In this document: positions 18,701 through 26,248 of the stretch, one piece after another | Layout of the letters: every line of letters begins with the position of its first letter | Numbering within the stretch: the first letter of the stretch is position 1 | Assembly (NCBI GenBank): GCA_964531735.1 | Contig: CAZHGD010000016.1 | Span: 1 to 64,000, forward strand | Source of the DNA: CAZHGD01 sp964531735 | Lineage (GTDB): Bacteria > Armatimonadota > UBA10988 | Reading direction: 5' to 3' | DNA: 64,000 bases | Position numbers and translations under genes: made by a program | The notes under the pieces: generated by a model | Told to the model about the DNA's origin: nothing | Databases searched by the model: none | Seen by the model: the letters and a program-made list of their open reading frames with translations, nothing else

Positions 18701-19127
18701 CGCTATCGCGCCCCTGAGCGTCCTTGAACTGCACCAGCCAGTGGTACTCGGGCTGCACCGCCTTGACCCACACGCTGAGCCGCCGCAGGCGGCCGGGGAT
18801 GGGTCCGCCGACGGGCGCCATCGCGCCGGACTGGAAGCCCTTGCCTTCGTACCGGACGCCGAACTCGACGGCGCCATAGGCGGCCTGCGGCGCACGGTCG
18901 TCGGTGGCGCCGATTCGCCCGGCGGCGCTGTTCCAGGCACCGAGGCTCCAAGTCTCGGCGCCACCGGCCAACAGGTCGCGCCTGACGAGCAGTTCAGCGG
19001 CGGGCACGCGGCAACACACCAGCGCAATCACGGTCAGCCAGGCCAGGCGCAACGGCGGCGCTCCCAGGTTCATGGGCCGCGCTTTGGCGCTGGCGCAGGA
19101 AGTTCCTGCCGGCCGGGCGTGCGTCAT
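15759..19127 (-). CDS. Large secreted GH-A-like hydrolase with NEW3-like and CBM9-like domains
   Basis: 1122 residues from the ATG that overlaps the upstream stop (ATGA). Met19 at 19073 is an alternative that gives a more usual signal peptide (LRLAWLTVIALVCC). Order of parts: galactose-binding domain (about 45-215), Ig-like domain, TIM barrel (about 330-700), one or two NEW3-like Ig domains, and a C-terminal CBM9-like module (MDGDLGDWPAA...QDCLELFVDTANHKQPRPAY). In the barrel, Glu440 (WELDNEYDY) and Glu559 (WVTEFGWDT) are placed like the acid/base and nucleophile of clan GH-A. The exact GH family is not recognised. It lies between the UroD-like and GH28 genes in one operon. Confidence 0.8.
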   Translation of the reverse strand: MTHARPAGTSCASAKARPMNLGAPPLRLAWLTVIALVCCRVPAAELLVRRDLLAGGAETWSLGAWNSAAGRIGATDDRAPQAAYGAVEFGVRYEGKGFQSGAMAPVGGPIPGRLRRLSVWVKAVQPEYHWLVQFKDAQGRDSVAGKRLDWGLRTEPGQWVRLDFTIPADWAQPVQLAGVAGHNWSRQNAAGEAVLRLGQLQVETDIGGVSDPATLLSLSANTNVPSNLFQPGSPVRYTVVADSWLGRELAGSLAWQVRDSEGRELIGREVAVRLNDVRREVIEWAPPRFGAYTLRLTVSFGAGTALQRTSRFAYTPAPPPRTWAEKVAGPYGLNIHGGQPGLDYRGIARLGFTWVRDYAYNFEWLLRARGEDQRYAGWPYYPKLDQAIQDAGLVLLPCLAGGIGASVKAGRLQPDRQWRSDLLGIVTHFPQYVAWELDNEYDYAHGREEAKRGWASYDGYHRTFAAAVKLVEPKLLTVEQGTAGLHPEWVRRSVGNHSFDGIDVVNGHFYCGVDPPEVATENANVGQEGLPPAMLDDVCRDFVAAARSDGRPRQAWVTEFGWDTLAGHVVSEREQAAYLQRGFALGLQAGLSKMFWYWHRDTKDQPKQFFDGCGLLDPRDEPKPAAAAMAALAHLLPAPTPVGTFEPAPGAMGHVFRCGGQLVACAFRLAPGAQPVTVEFGSGQVYDLYANPLPGRRHELDITPLWIVGLSDADPLYRQTAYRLRSPRLVSATAGDTLTIEPVASNNRSAPIAASLAVRAPDGWTVQPAGAPLQAAPGTEQTAPVSVTIAPQAGAGQHEVTVEVTEGALRRTLTTQVMVAAAADLKVPALTGEPGPQTVAVTVHNRRRRPASYALTATVPRSWRVEPARLTVSDIPAGGSATAQFQVSWTAEWAAGERAQVTVATPAGQVLAQAGLAPGLLTVPRVIGLKMDGDLGDWPAAAKLPDWALGRTGAATRGELWLGYGEAGLYVAGRVAPSTARVTDPRSFWAQDCLELFVDTANHKQPRPAYQVGDHQFWLCPLVDQQRAYLGQWKRGGELAATQFDLPGVSSHAARTADGYLLEALIPAASLKGFVAQAGRKLGLNLNLTVPGARGNGELYWPLPKSERAADQPHRWGIAVLQ

Positions 19128-20125
19128 GGCTCGCCGACGATGACCAGGCGCCGGCCCCCGGTGATGCCGATGGCCGACGCGGCGGACATCCCGGGACCGG
19201 GGTTCAGGTAGATGATCTGGTCCTCGCGCAGGCCGTCGAAGTACTCGCCGAGGTCAGCGGCGGCGCGGTCATTGACCTGCACGGCGCGCAGCGACCGCAT
19301 GGCGCGCCAGGCGGCCAGGTGCTGGGTGTGGGCGCCGCAGAGGTGGATCATGCCGCCGTGCGGGTAGCAGTTCAGCAGAGCGTCGTCCAGCGGGGCGACG
19401 AACCGCGCGTAGCTGTCGCCGGAGAGCAGTTGCGTCGAGCAACCGCACAACTGGCCGAAGCCGGGCGGCTGGCAGCGACCCGCCGGCACGACCGGCTGGA
19501 GCCGGTGCATCGGCAGCCGCTCGAGGTACCAGCGGTGCATTTGGCACAGCACCGCGTTGATCACGCTCAGGTCGTGCGCCGCCGCCGCGGGCTCGGTGAG
19601 GAGGGCCAGCAGGAGACGCTCGCCATAGAGGTTGATGGCGACGTTCAAGGCACTGGCGATGACGGGCAGGCCGAACAGCGGCAGGCGGGTTGGTGTGGCC
19701 AGGAACGCCTCGGCCACGGCGCAGGTGCGTTGCCACAGCGCGTTGGTGGCCAGCGGCGGCGCGGTCAGCGCGCCGATGGGCGAGGTGAGGGGCGACGACC
19801 ACCATTGCCCTTCGTAGAACCGCACCACCGCGCCGAACAGATGGTCGACGAGGTGGACGCCGAACGGCTCGTAGCTCAGGCACAGCGGCCGGAAGACCTG
19901 CGCGTCGGCGACGCGGTGCGCCTGCTCGGCCAGGTGCCCGAGCGCCTCGGCCAGCCATGGCCCCGGCGCCACGCCGGGTTGCGTCGTGGCCACCGAGACG
20001 CCATTCAGGTAGCACGGTCCGTCGGCGAGCCGGCCGGCGAACAGCGCCGACAGGCGCGCCATCTGCCGCTGGTGAGCGGCCAGGAGGTCGCGATCGTCGA
20101 GTGCGTCCAGGCCGGCACCACTCAT
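19124..20125 (-). CDS. UroD-like (uroporphyrinogen decarboxylase superfamily) protein
   Basis: 333 residues from the ATG at 20125 (GAGG seven bases upstream). A UroD/MtaA-type barrel is indicated by the late HLCG motif (His261, Cys263), the position where cobalamin-dependent methyltransferases have the zinc ligands HxC, and by GLREDQIIYLNPGPGM near the end. No haem-biosynthesis gene is nearby, and the gene leads an operon of carbohydrate hydrolases. A housekeeping decarboxylase role is therefore unlikely. Members in such contexts are usually annotated as UroD-like proteins of unknown function. The 173-bp divergent region upstream also serves the pentapeptide gene. Confidence 0.75.
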   Translation of the reverse strand: MSGAGLDALDDRDLLAAHQRQMARLSALFAGRLADGPCYLNGVSVATTQPGVAPGPWLAEALGHLAEQAHRVADAQVFRPLCLSYEPFGVHLVDHLFGAVVRFYEGQWWSSPLTSPIGALTAPPLATNALWQRTCAVAEAFLATPTRLPLFGLPVIASALNVAINLYGERLLLALLTEPAAAAHDLSVINAVLCQMHRWYLERLPMHRLQPVVPAGRCQPPGFGQLCGCSTQLLSGDSYARFVAPLDDALLNCYPHGGMIHLCGAHTQHLAAWRAMRSLRAVQVNDRAAADLGEYFDGLREDQIIYLNPGPGMSAASAIGITGGRRLVIVGEP

Positions 20126-20214
20126 CGGCCCGCCTCGCTGTGTCGGCAGCGGCTTTGGTCGTGGCGGCCCGCCCTCCTGCCGGCGGGCCGCCGCGCCGGA
20201 GCCGCCAGAATCGG

Positions 20215-20243
20215 TTGTGGCGCGCCGTCCGGCATGGTACAGT
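20215..20243 (+). promoter_or_regulatory. Candidate sigma70-type promoter for the pentapeptide gene
   Basis: TTGTGG at 20215-20220, a 17-nt spacer and TACAGT at 20238-20243, preceded by TGG (extended -10). The first codon is 56 nt downstream of the -10. Confidence 0.5.
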
Positions 20244-20298
20244 CGGCGTGGTTGTCGGGTGGCAACGCGACGTCGGCGCAGTCGTGGGGAGCAGCGTG

Positions 20299-22508
20299 AT
20301 GAACGTTGGTTCATTCGCGGTGGGTCGGCCGGAAGTGGCGACGCTGCTGGCCACCTTGGTCTTGGTGGTGCCGGCCACGGGGTTGCTGGCGGTGGCCTGG
20401 CGCCTGGTGCGTGGGCAGTGGCGGAGCGCCGGTGCGCTGGTGCTCGTCGTGGCGGTGCCGACGCTGGTGCTCTATGGCACCTGGCGCCTGGTGGCGGTGG
20501 TGCCGATCAACCGCACTGGCAGTCCCGACGTGCTGCTCCGGGTGCCCGCCACGCGCATCCTGGGCTGCTCGCCGCTGGATCTGGTGCGCGGCCAGCTCTC
20601 CTTGCGCTGGGCCCGGTTGCGCGGCGCCAACCTGATGGCGGCCGATCTCGGTGAGGCCCAACTCGGGCACGCCTGCTTGGCTGAGGCGAACCTGTCGGGG
20701 GCCTCGCTGCAGCGGGCGTTCGCCGCGCGGATTGACCTGACCGATGCCGACCTCAGTCGCGCGCGGCTGGACAATGCCGTGCTCGACCGGGCGCGGGTGC
20801 GTGGTGCGATGGCGCGCGGCGCCAGCTTCACGCGGGGGAGTCTGCGCGGCGCCGACCTGAGCCGCGCCGTGCTGGAGCGCGCCGACTTCCAGAACGCCGA
20901 TCTGACCGGCGCCAACCTGTCGCAGGCGGTGCTCAACGGTGCCAACCTGTCGTCGGCCACGCTCGCCGGTGCCCGGCTGGCCGGCGCCTGCTGCGATGGC
21001 ACGACCAAATGGCCCGCGCGGTTCGATCCGGCCGCCGCCGGAGTGGTCGCCGGGTTCGCGTTGCGGTCGGTGCGCGATGGCTGCACCATCAAGTTCGTGT
21101 CGGGCCCCTCGCTCGCCCAGGCGGATCTGCGCGGCGCCGTGCTCGGCCCGGTCGACTTCAGCGACGCCGACTTGCGCGGCGCCGATCTGAGCGGGGCGGA
21201 CCTGGCCGGAGCCGGCTTCAGCAGCGCGCAACTGCAGGGCGCCAAGCTGGCCGGTGCGCGCTTGGCCGCAGCCCGGTTCGGCGGCGTCAACCTGAGTGGT
21301 GTCTCGCTGGTCGGCTGCGACCTGCGTGGGGCCGACCTGCGCTACTGCGAGCTGTACCACACCGACTTCGGCCAGGCTGACCTGACCGGTGCCGACCTGA
21401 CTGGTGCTCGCTTCCAGCGCCGCGTGGCGAGTGTAGTGTCCGATGGTCGCACGCGCCGAGTCAACTACGCGCCGGGGGCCACCGAAGGCCCGACGGACTT
21501 CGCGGGCGCCACGCTGGCGGACGCCTGCTTCCGTCAGGCCACGTTCGACCAAGTGGCCCTCGAGGGGGGTGACTTCAGTCGGGCCGACTTCAGCAAGTCC
21601 GTCTGGTCGCACGTGACGCTGACCGGCGCGATTCTGCGCGGCGCGACGTTCACCGGGGCCTCGTTCCAGGCGGCGGCCTTCGCGCAGTGCGATCTGGCGG
21701 GCGCCACCTTCGCCGAGGCGGTGGCCGCGCGCGTCGACTGGCGTACCGCGGAGCTGTCCCAGGCGGACCTGACGGGTCTGGCCTGTGACGTGACCTGCCG
21801 TTGGCCGGCCGAGTTCGACCCGGCCGCCCACGGGACGGTGGCGGCGGTCGTCCTGGCGGGCCGTGAAGCGCGGGCCACGCCGGTGCGCCTCGACCTGCCC
21901 ACGCTGGCCGGTGCGCGGCTGCCGAAAGCCGAGCTTGGCGGCCTGAACATGGCCCGCCTGGACTGCCATGGCGCGGTGCTGAGCGGCGCCGACCTGTCCA
22001 GCACCGACCTGACCGGCGCCGACCTGAGTGGTGCCGATCTGACCGGTGCCCGGCTCTACCAGGCCATCCTGGTGGGCGCCAACCTGCGCGGGGCCAAGCT
22101 CGCCGGGGCCAAGCTGTCGTCGGCCGACCTGACCGGCGCCGACCTGACCGGCGCCGATCTGACCGAGGCCGAACTCGGGTTCGCCAAGCTCGACCGCGCC
22201 AAGCTTGGCCAAGCCAACTTCGCCAAGGCCAAGCTGCGTGCCGCCAGCCTCCGCCAGGCGGTGCTCGGCGATACAGTTTCGCCGGCGCCGGGCTCGAGCA
22301 ACTGCGGGCCGAGGGCGTGGCCTTCGGCAACGCCGACCTGAGCCACACGCAGATGGGGTCCGCGTTCTTGGACGGCGCCGACCTGAGCGGGGCCGACCTG
22401 ACCGGGGCCGAGCTGAACGGCGTGCAGGCGAGCGAGGCCACGCGCTGGCCCGAGGGCTTCGACACCAGCAAGTTCTGGCGCCCGCGCAGTCGCGGGCGGA
22501 ACAACTAG
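20299..22508 (+). CDS. Membrane-anchored pentapeptide-repeat protein, frameshifted near 22275
   Basis: The ATG at 20299 follows GGGGAG. Two N-terminal membrane helices (about residues 12-37 and 46-70) lead into long runs of A(D/N)LXX pentapeptide repeats, which fold as a right-handed quadrilateral beta-helix. The runs are broken by T-x-WP-x-x-FDP linkers (residues ~235-245, ~508-518 and near the end). At about 22270-22280 the repeat frame is lost: the frame opened at 20299 reads into junk and stops at 22341. The -1 frame continues the repeats (FAGAGLEQLRAEGVAFGNADLS...) to a TWP-like ending at 22508. A one-base deletion or sequencing error in GATACAGTTTCGCC explains this. Function unknown; many such proteins are scaffolds. 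Confidence 0.82.
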
Positions 22509-22560
22509 CCGCCGGCCACCGCTTCTGTTCAGGTGGCACTGGCTCGGCCAGGCGCTGAGC

Positions 22561-22590
22561 TTGGCGGATGTGCGCGTCGTCGGCTACAAT
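22561..22590 (+). promoter_or_regulatory. Candidate promoter for the aldo/keto reductase operon
   Basis: TTGGCG (22561-22566), 18-nt spacer, TACAAT (22585-22590). Transcription would begin near 22597, leaving a leader of about 17 nt that holds TGGGAG before the ATG at 22614. Confidence 0.6.
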
Positions 22591-22613
22591 CGCAGCATTC
22601 CTGGGAGCCACCG

Positions 22614-23738
22614 ATGCTGTACCGCGCGTTCGCCAACCTCGATTTCCGGCCCTCGGCCCTCGGCTTCGGGTGCATGAGGCTGCCCGTCCTCGACGGCGGC
22701 GCGGTGGATGAGCCGGCGGCCATCGAGATGCTTCGTTGGGCTGTCGATCAGGGCGTCAACTACATCGACACCGCCTATCCGTACCACGGCGGGCAGAGCG
22801 AGCGCGTGCTGGGCATGGCGCTCCGTGACGGCTATCGCGAGCGCGTGGCGGTGGCCACGAAGCTGCCGACCTGGCTGGTCAAGACCGCGGACGACTTCGA
22901 CCGCCTGTTTGCCGAGCAGTGCCAGCGGCTGGGCACCGACCACCTCGACTTCTACCTGCTGCACAACCTGCAGGCGGCCGGCTGGGAGCGCATGCGCGAG
23001 TTGGGGGCCACGGACTGGCTCGAGCGCCAACGCGACGCCGGGCGCATCGGCGTCATCGGCTTCAGCTTCCACGACAGCTTCGAGGTCTTCGAGCGCATCC
23101 TCGACGACTATGCCGGCTGGCAGTTCTGTCAGTTGCAGTACAACTACGTCTGCGAGCACACGCAAGCGGGCACCCGCGGCGTGGAACTGGCCGGCGAGCG
23201 CGGGCTGGGCCTGATCATCATGGAGCCGCTGTTCGGCGGCACGCTGGCCACGCCGCCCGAGCCCATCGCGAAGCTCTACGCCGATGCGGGTGCCGACCCG
23301 GTCGATCTGGCGCTGCGCTGGCTGTGGGACAAGCCCCAGGTGTCGCTGGTGCTCAGCGGCATGAGCAGCCTGGCGCAGGCGCAGCACAACGTGGCCGCTG
23401 CTGGTTGCGCCCAACCGCTCAGCGAGGCCGAACTGGCCCTGGTGGCGAGGGCGCAGGAGGAGTACGCGCGGCTGGTGCCGATTGCCTGCACCGCCTGCGG
23501 CTACTGCCAGCCGTGCCCGCACGACATCGACATTCCGGGCGTGTTCAGCTTGTACAACAGCGCTCAAGCGCTCGGCGGCACGCCGGTGACGCTCAACCGC
23601 ATCCTGTACAGCCAGATTCCGGCCGATCGTCGCGCCGACGCCTGCGTCGAGTGCGGCGAGTGCGAGGACCAGTGTCCGCAGCAGTTGCCGATCCGCGAGT
23701 GGCTGCCGAAGGTTCACGAGTTCCTCGGCGCCAAGTAG
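22614..23738 (+). CDS. Aldo/keto reductase with C-terminal 4Fe-4S cysteine motifs
   Basis: 374 residues; the ATG lies a few bases after TGGGAG. The AKR tetrad is visible as Asp52 and Tyr57 (IDTAYPYHGG), Lys83 (ATK) and His117 (LLHN). The C-terminus adds two cysteine groups, Cys292/295/298/301 followed by Pro (CTACGYCQPCP) and Cys344/347/350/354 followed by Pro (CVECGECEDQCP). This is the arrangement of the well-known AKR subfamily that binds one or two iron-sulfur clusters. It should be a cytoplasmic NAD(P)-dependent oxidoreductase of unknown substrate. The start gives the proper first barrel strand (NLDFRPSALGFGCMRLP). Confidence 0.92.
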   Translation: MLYRAFANLDFRPSALGFGCMRLPVLDGGAVDEPAAIEMLRWAVDQGVNYIDTAYPYHGGQSERVLGMALRDGYRERVAVATKLPTWLVKTADDFDRLFAEQCQRLGTDHLDFYLLHNLQAAGWERMRELGATDWLERQRDAGRIGVIGFSFHDSFEVFERILDDYAGWQFCQLQYNYVCEHTQAGTRGVELAGERGLGLIIMEPLFGGTLATPPEPIAKLYADAGADPVDLALRWLWDKPQVSLVLSGMSSLAQAQHNVAAAGCAQPLSEAELALVARAQEEYARLVPIACTACGYCQPCPHDIDIPGVFSLYNSAQALGGTPVTLNRILYSQIPADRRADACVECGECEDQCPQQLPIREWLPKVHEFLGAK

Positions 23739-23809
23739 GCGGCTCCGGCAGGAGTGCTGCCAGGAGCCACGAACGCGTGTCGCGCCCGGCCGTCGTGCAG
23801 GAGGCGCCG

Positions 23810-25006
23810 GTGAATCGCTGGTACCCCGGCCTGTTGCTGCTCCTCGCCGCCCGCGCGCCGGCGGCGTTGGTCGACCGCGTGCTGGTGGTGCGCAACGGTC
23901 ACAGCCCCACCTCTTGCGCCGTGGCCGATGACTATGCCCGGCGGCGCGGCGTCCGCCAGGTCCTGACCGTCGAGTGCCAGGATGCTGCGCTCGGCTGGGC
24001 CCAGGAGACCATGCGCTTCGCCGACTTCGCCCAGCGCATCGAGATCCCCTTGCGCACGTGGCTGGCGGCGCACGACGGCATCGACTTCATCGTCTTGACC
24101 AAGGGCCTGCCCATTCGGCTGGCCGACGCGCCCGACCTGCGCGGGGGCACCGGCCGGTTCAGCCTGGACAGCCGCTTGGCCGCGCTCGACTACGACCGCA
24201 CAGCGGGGGCGGTCGGGTTGCACCTGGTGGACGGCCAGTGGCAGGGCGCCGCCTGGGCGAACCGCTACTGGAATGCCGCGGTGCCGTTCTCGCACGCCGC
24301 GCACGGCGGCTACCTGGTGACTCGCCTGGATGGCTACACTGCGGCCGACGCCCAGGCGCTGGTCACCCGGGCGCTGGCCGCTGAACAGCCCGAGGCGCCG
24401 CGCGACGGCGCCATCCTGTTGGATGTTTGCCCCTCGTTCGGCCTGGGCGACCCATCCACGGTGCCGTACCAGGTGCCGCTGGGTGCGGCGCCGCCGGCGG
24501 GCAAGCTGCTGCGCGTGGTGGACGAGTTGCCCTACCAGGCCTTCAACGCCGACCTGCGCGTGGCGGCCGAGCGGCTGCAGGGCCGCGGCGTCAAGGTGGA
24601 GCTGGCACAGGGGGCGGCCTTCGTCGGCCAGCGCGACAACCTGCGTGGTTACTGCTCGTGGGGCAGCAACGACAGTCGCTACGCGGCGGCGGCTTACCAT
24701 TCGCTGCGGTTCGCGCCCGGCGCGCTGGCCGAGACGGCGGTATCGACCAGCGCCCGCACGTTCCTGCCGACCAAGGGCGGCCAGTCGCTCATCGCCGACC
24801 TGATCGCGCAGGGCGTGACCGGCGTCAAGGGCTACACCGACGAGCCGCTGTTGCAGGCGGTCGCATCGCCCAGCATACTCTTCGATCGCTACACCCGCGG
24901 CTGGACGCTGGCCGAGAGCTGCTACGCGGCGTCGCGGTTCGTCGGTTGGCAGGACATCGTCATCGGCGACCCAATCTGCCGGCCATACACAGGCTCGGCC
25001 CGGTGA
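23810..25006 (+). CDS. TIGR03790-like secreted protein
   Basis: 398 residues from a GTG with AGGAGG five bases upstream. A short signal peptide (WYPGLLLLLAARAPAAL) is followed by DRVLVVRNGHSPTSCAVADDYARRRGV, then FIVLTKGLPIRLAD and, near the end, GVKGYTDEPLLQ...W-x-x-IVIGDPICRPY. These segments match the TIGR03790 family, which is common in Planctomycetes, Verrucomicrobia and Acidobacteria. It has no established biochemical role. The gene lies 71 bp after the aldo/keto reductase and 16 bp before the Cys-rich gene. Confidence 0.8.
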   Translation: MNRWYPGLLLLLAARAPAALVDRVLVVRNGHSPTSCAVADDYARRRGVRQVLTVECQDAALGWAQETMRFADFAQRIEIPLRTWLAAHDGIDFIVLTKGLPIRLADAPDLRGGTGRFSLDSRLAALDYDRTAGAVGLHLVDGQWQGAAWANRYWNAAVPFSHAAHGGYLVTRLDGYTAADAQALVTRALAAEQPEAPRDGAILLDVCPSFGLGDPSTVPYQVPLGAAPPAGKLLRVVDELPYQAFNADLRVAAERLQGRGVKVELAQGAAFVGQRDNLRGYCSWGSNDSRYAAAAYHSLRFAPGALAETAVSTSARTFLPTKGGQSLIADLIAQGVTGVKGYTDEPLLQAVASPSILFDRYTRGWTLAESCYAASRFVGWQDIVIGDPICRPYTGSAR

Positions 25007-25022
25007 GGTGAGGAGGCATCTG

Positions 25023-25616
25023 ATGGACAGTCCGTTCGGCGACGGCCGGATCCGCCGGCTGGACCGCGAGCTGCGCAGAGCCGCGGTGCCCGAGCCGGTG
25101 GTGGCACAGATCATGGCCGGCGGCGAGGACATCGGCGCGCATGACACCAACCGGCGCAAAGCCGACTGGTTCCAAGGCGCCATGGCCCGGCTCGACGAGC
25201 TGCTCGATGCCGACACCGTGCGCACCGTGCGCGAAGGCTGCGCCTGCTGCCTCGGCGGCAAGCGCCTGGCGCTGTCCAAGGCCATCGCCCGCGAGCACGC
25301 GACCTTCGCGGCTCGACTGGCGGCCGCCAACGAAACGCCGTTCGTGTTCGGCCACAGCGTCACGCAGGAGCCGGATGGCCGCCTGCTGGTCCGGTTCGAG
25401 GAGGAGGGCAAGCCGAGCTACCGCTGCGTCTGCCTGCGCGAGCCCGACGGGCCGATCTCGGCCAGCTACTGCCTGTGCTGCGGCGGCCACATCAAGCACC
25501 ATCTGCAGATCGCGCTGGGGCGGAAGCTCGAATGCGCGGTGCGCTCGTCGGCCCTGGCCAGCGCGGGCGGCGAGCCGTGCAGCTTCACCTACACGCTCAT
25601 CGAGGCGTCTGCCTGA
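25023..25616 (+). CDS. Cysteine-rich conserved protein (DUF6144-like)
   Basis: 197 residues. The ATG at 25023 is preferred over an in-frame GTG at 25008 because AGGAGG lies directly upstream of it. Cysteines cluster as C73-x-C75-C76 (EGCACCLGG), C135-x-C137 and C150-x-C152-C153-GGH156, with further Cys171 and Cys186. The tail (YCLCCGGHIKHHLQIALGRKLECAV) resembles the metal-binding end of DUF6144 or V4R-type proteins. No membrane segment is seen. It may bind zinc or a metal cluster as an enzyme or sensor. It ends directly against the repeat cluster at 25618. Confidence 0.65.
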   Translation: MDSPFGDGRIRRLDRELRRAAVPEPVVAQIMAGGEDIGAHDTNRRKADWFQGAMARLDELLDADTVRTVREGCACCLGGKRLALSKAIAREHATFAARLAAANETPFVFGHSVTQEPDGRLLVRFEEEGKPSYRCVCLREPDGPISASYCLCCGGHIKHHLQIALGRKLECAVRSSALASAGGEPCSFTYTLIEASA

Positions 25617-25617
25617 C

Positions 25618-26081
25618 ACGAACCCGGTGACATGATACTAGTTTTACGAACCCGGTGACATGATACTAGTTTTGGCCGCCGGCGCATCGGTGCGATGGCC
25701 GCCACACGGCTCCTTCGGCNNNNNNNNNNNNNNNNNNNNNNNNNNNNNNNNNNNNNNNNNNNNNNNNNNNNNNNNNNNNNNNNNNNNNNNNNNNNNNNNN
25801 NNNNNNNNNNNNNNNNNNNACTAGTTTTGGCCGCCGGCGCATCGGTGCGATGGCCGCCACACGGCTCCTTCGGCCGTTCGCAGTCCCGGTTGGCTCTGGA
25901 AACCTGTATCACGTCCCCGGGTTATGTCCAAACCCGGGGACATGATACTGGTTTTGGCCACCGGTGCATCTGCGCGATGGCCGCCACATGGCTCCTTCGG
26001 CCGTTCGCAGTCACGGTTGGCCCGAGAAACCAGTATCATGTCACCGAGTTATGATTGTAACCCGTATCATGTCACCGGGTT
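25618..26081. mobile_element. Cluster of MITE-like inverted-repeat elements, no transposase seen
   Basis: Ends of the type AACCCGGTGACATGATACT occur at 25621, 25649 and 25931, and their inverse (GTATCATGTCACCGGGTT or close variants) ends at 25923, 26050 and 26081. One complete copy, 25931-26050 (120 bp), starts AACCCGGGGACATGATACTG and ends CAGTATCATGTCACCGAGTT, so the termini are inverted repeats of about 20-24 bp. A 28-bp unit is tandemly duplicated at 25618-25645 and 25646-25673. The same 55-bp internal segment flanks the N run on both sides (25665-25719 and 25820-25874). No transposase is present, but one could lie in the gap. The 167 bp after it (26082-26248) hold nothing I can support. 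Confidence 0.75.
25720..25819. other. Assembly gap of 100 N
   Basis: Exactly 100 N, a conventional scaffolding gap of unknown true size, placed inside the repeat cluster. The identical flanks indicate that the assembler failed on repeated copies. Confidence 0.98.
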
Positions 26082-26248
26082 ATGTTGGCGACGGCATCGC
26101 CTTGACGGCGGGCGATGGACATCGCCGGTCCGGTAGAGGACCGCACTCGGCCACCGCGAACTGCCGCGGTGGTTGGATGGCCCGAGGACCAGCAGGTCGC
26201 CGCGCGGGGCACACCGCGGGCGCTCGGGCCTCGCCGGGGTGATCGACG

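Noticed and set aside
20311..22611. Minus-strand frame opposite the pentapeptide gene
   Set aside because: Apparent repeats are the complement of the pentapeptide codons, not an independent protein.
25695..26054. Small open frames across the N gap and repeats
   Set aside because: They run through undetermined bases and inverted repeats; no evidence of coding.
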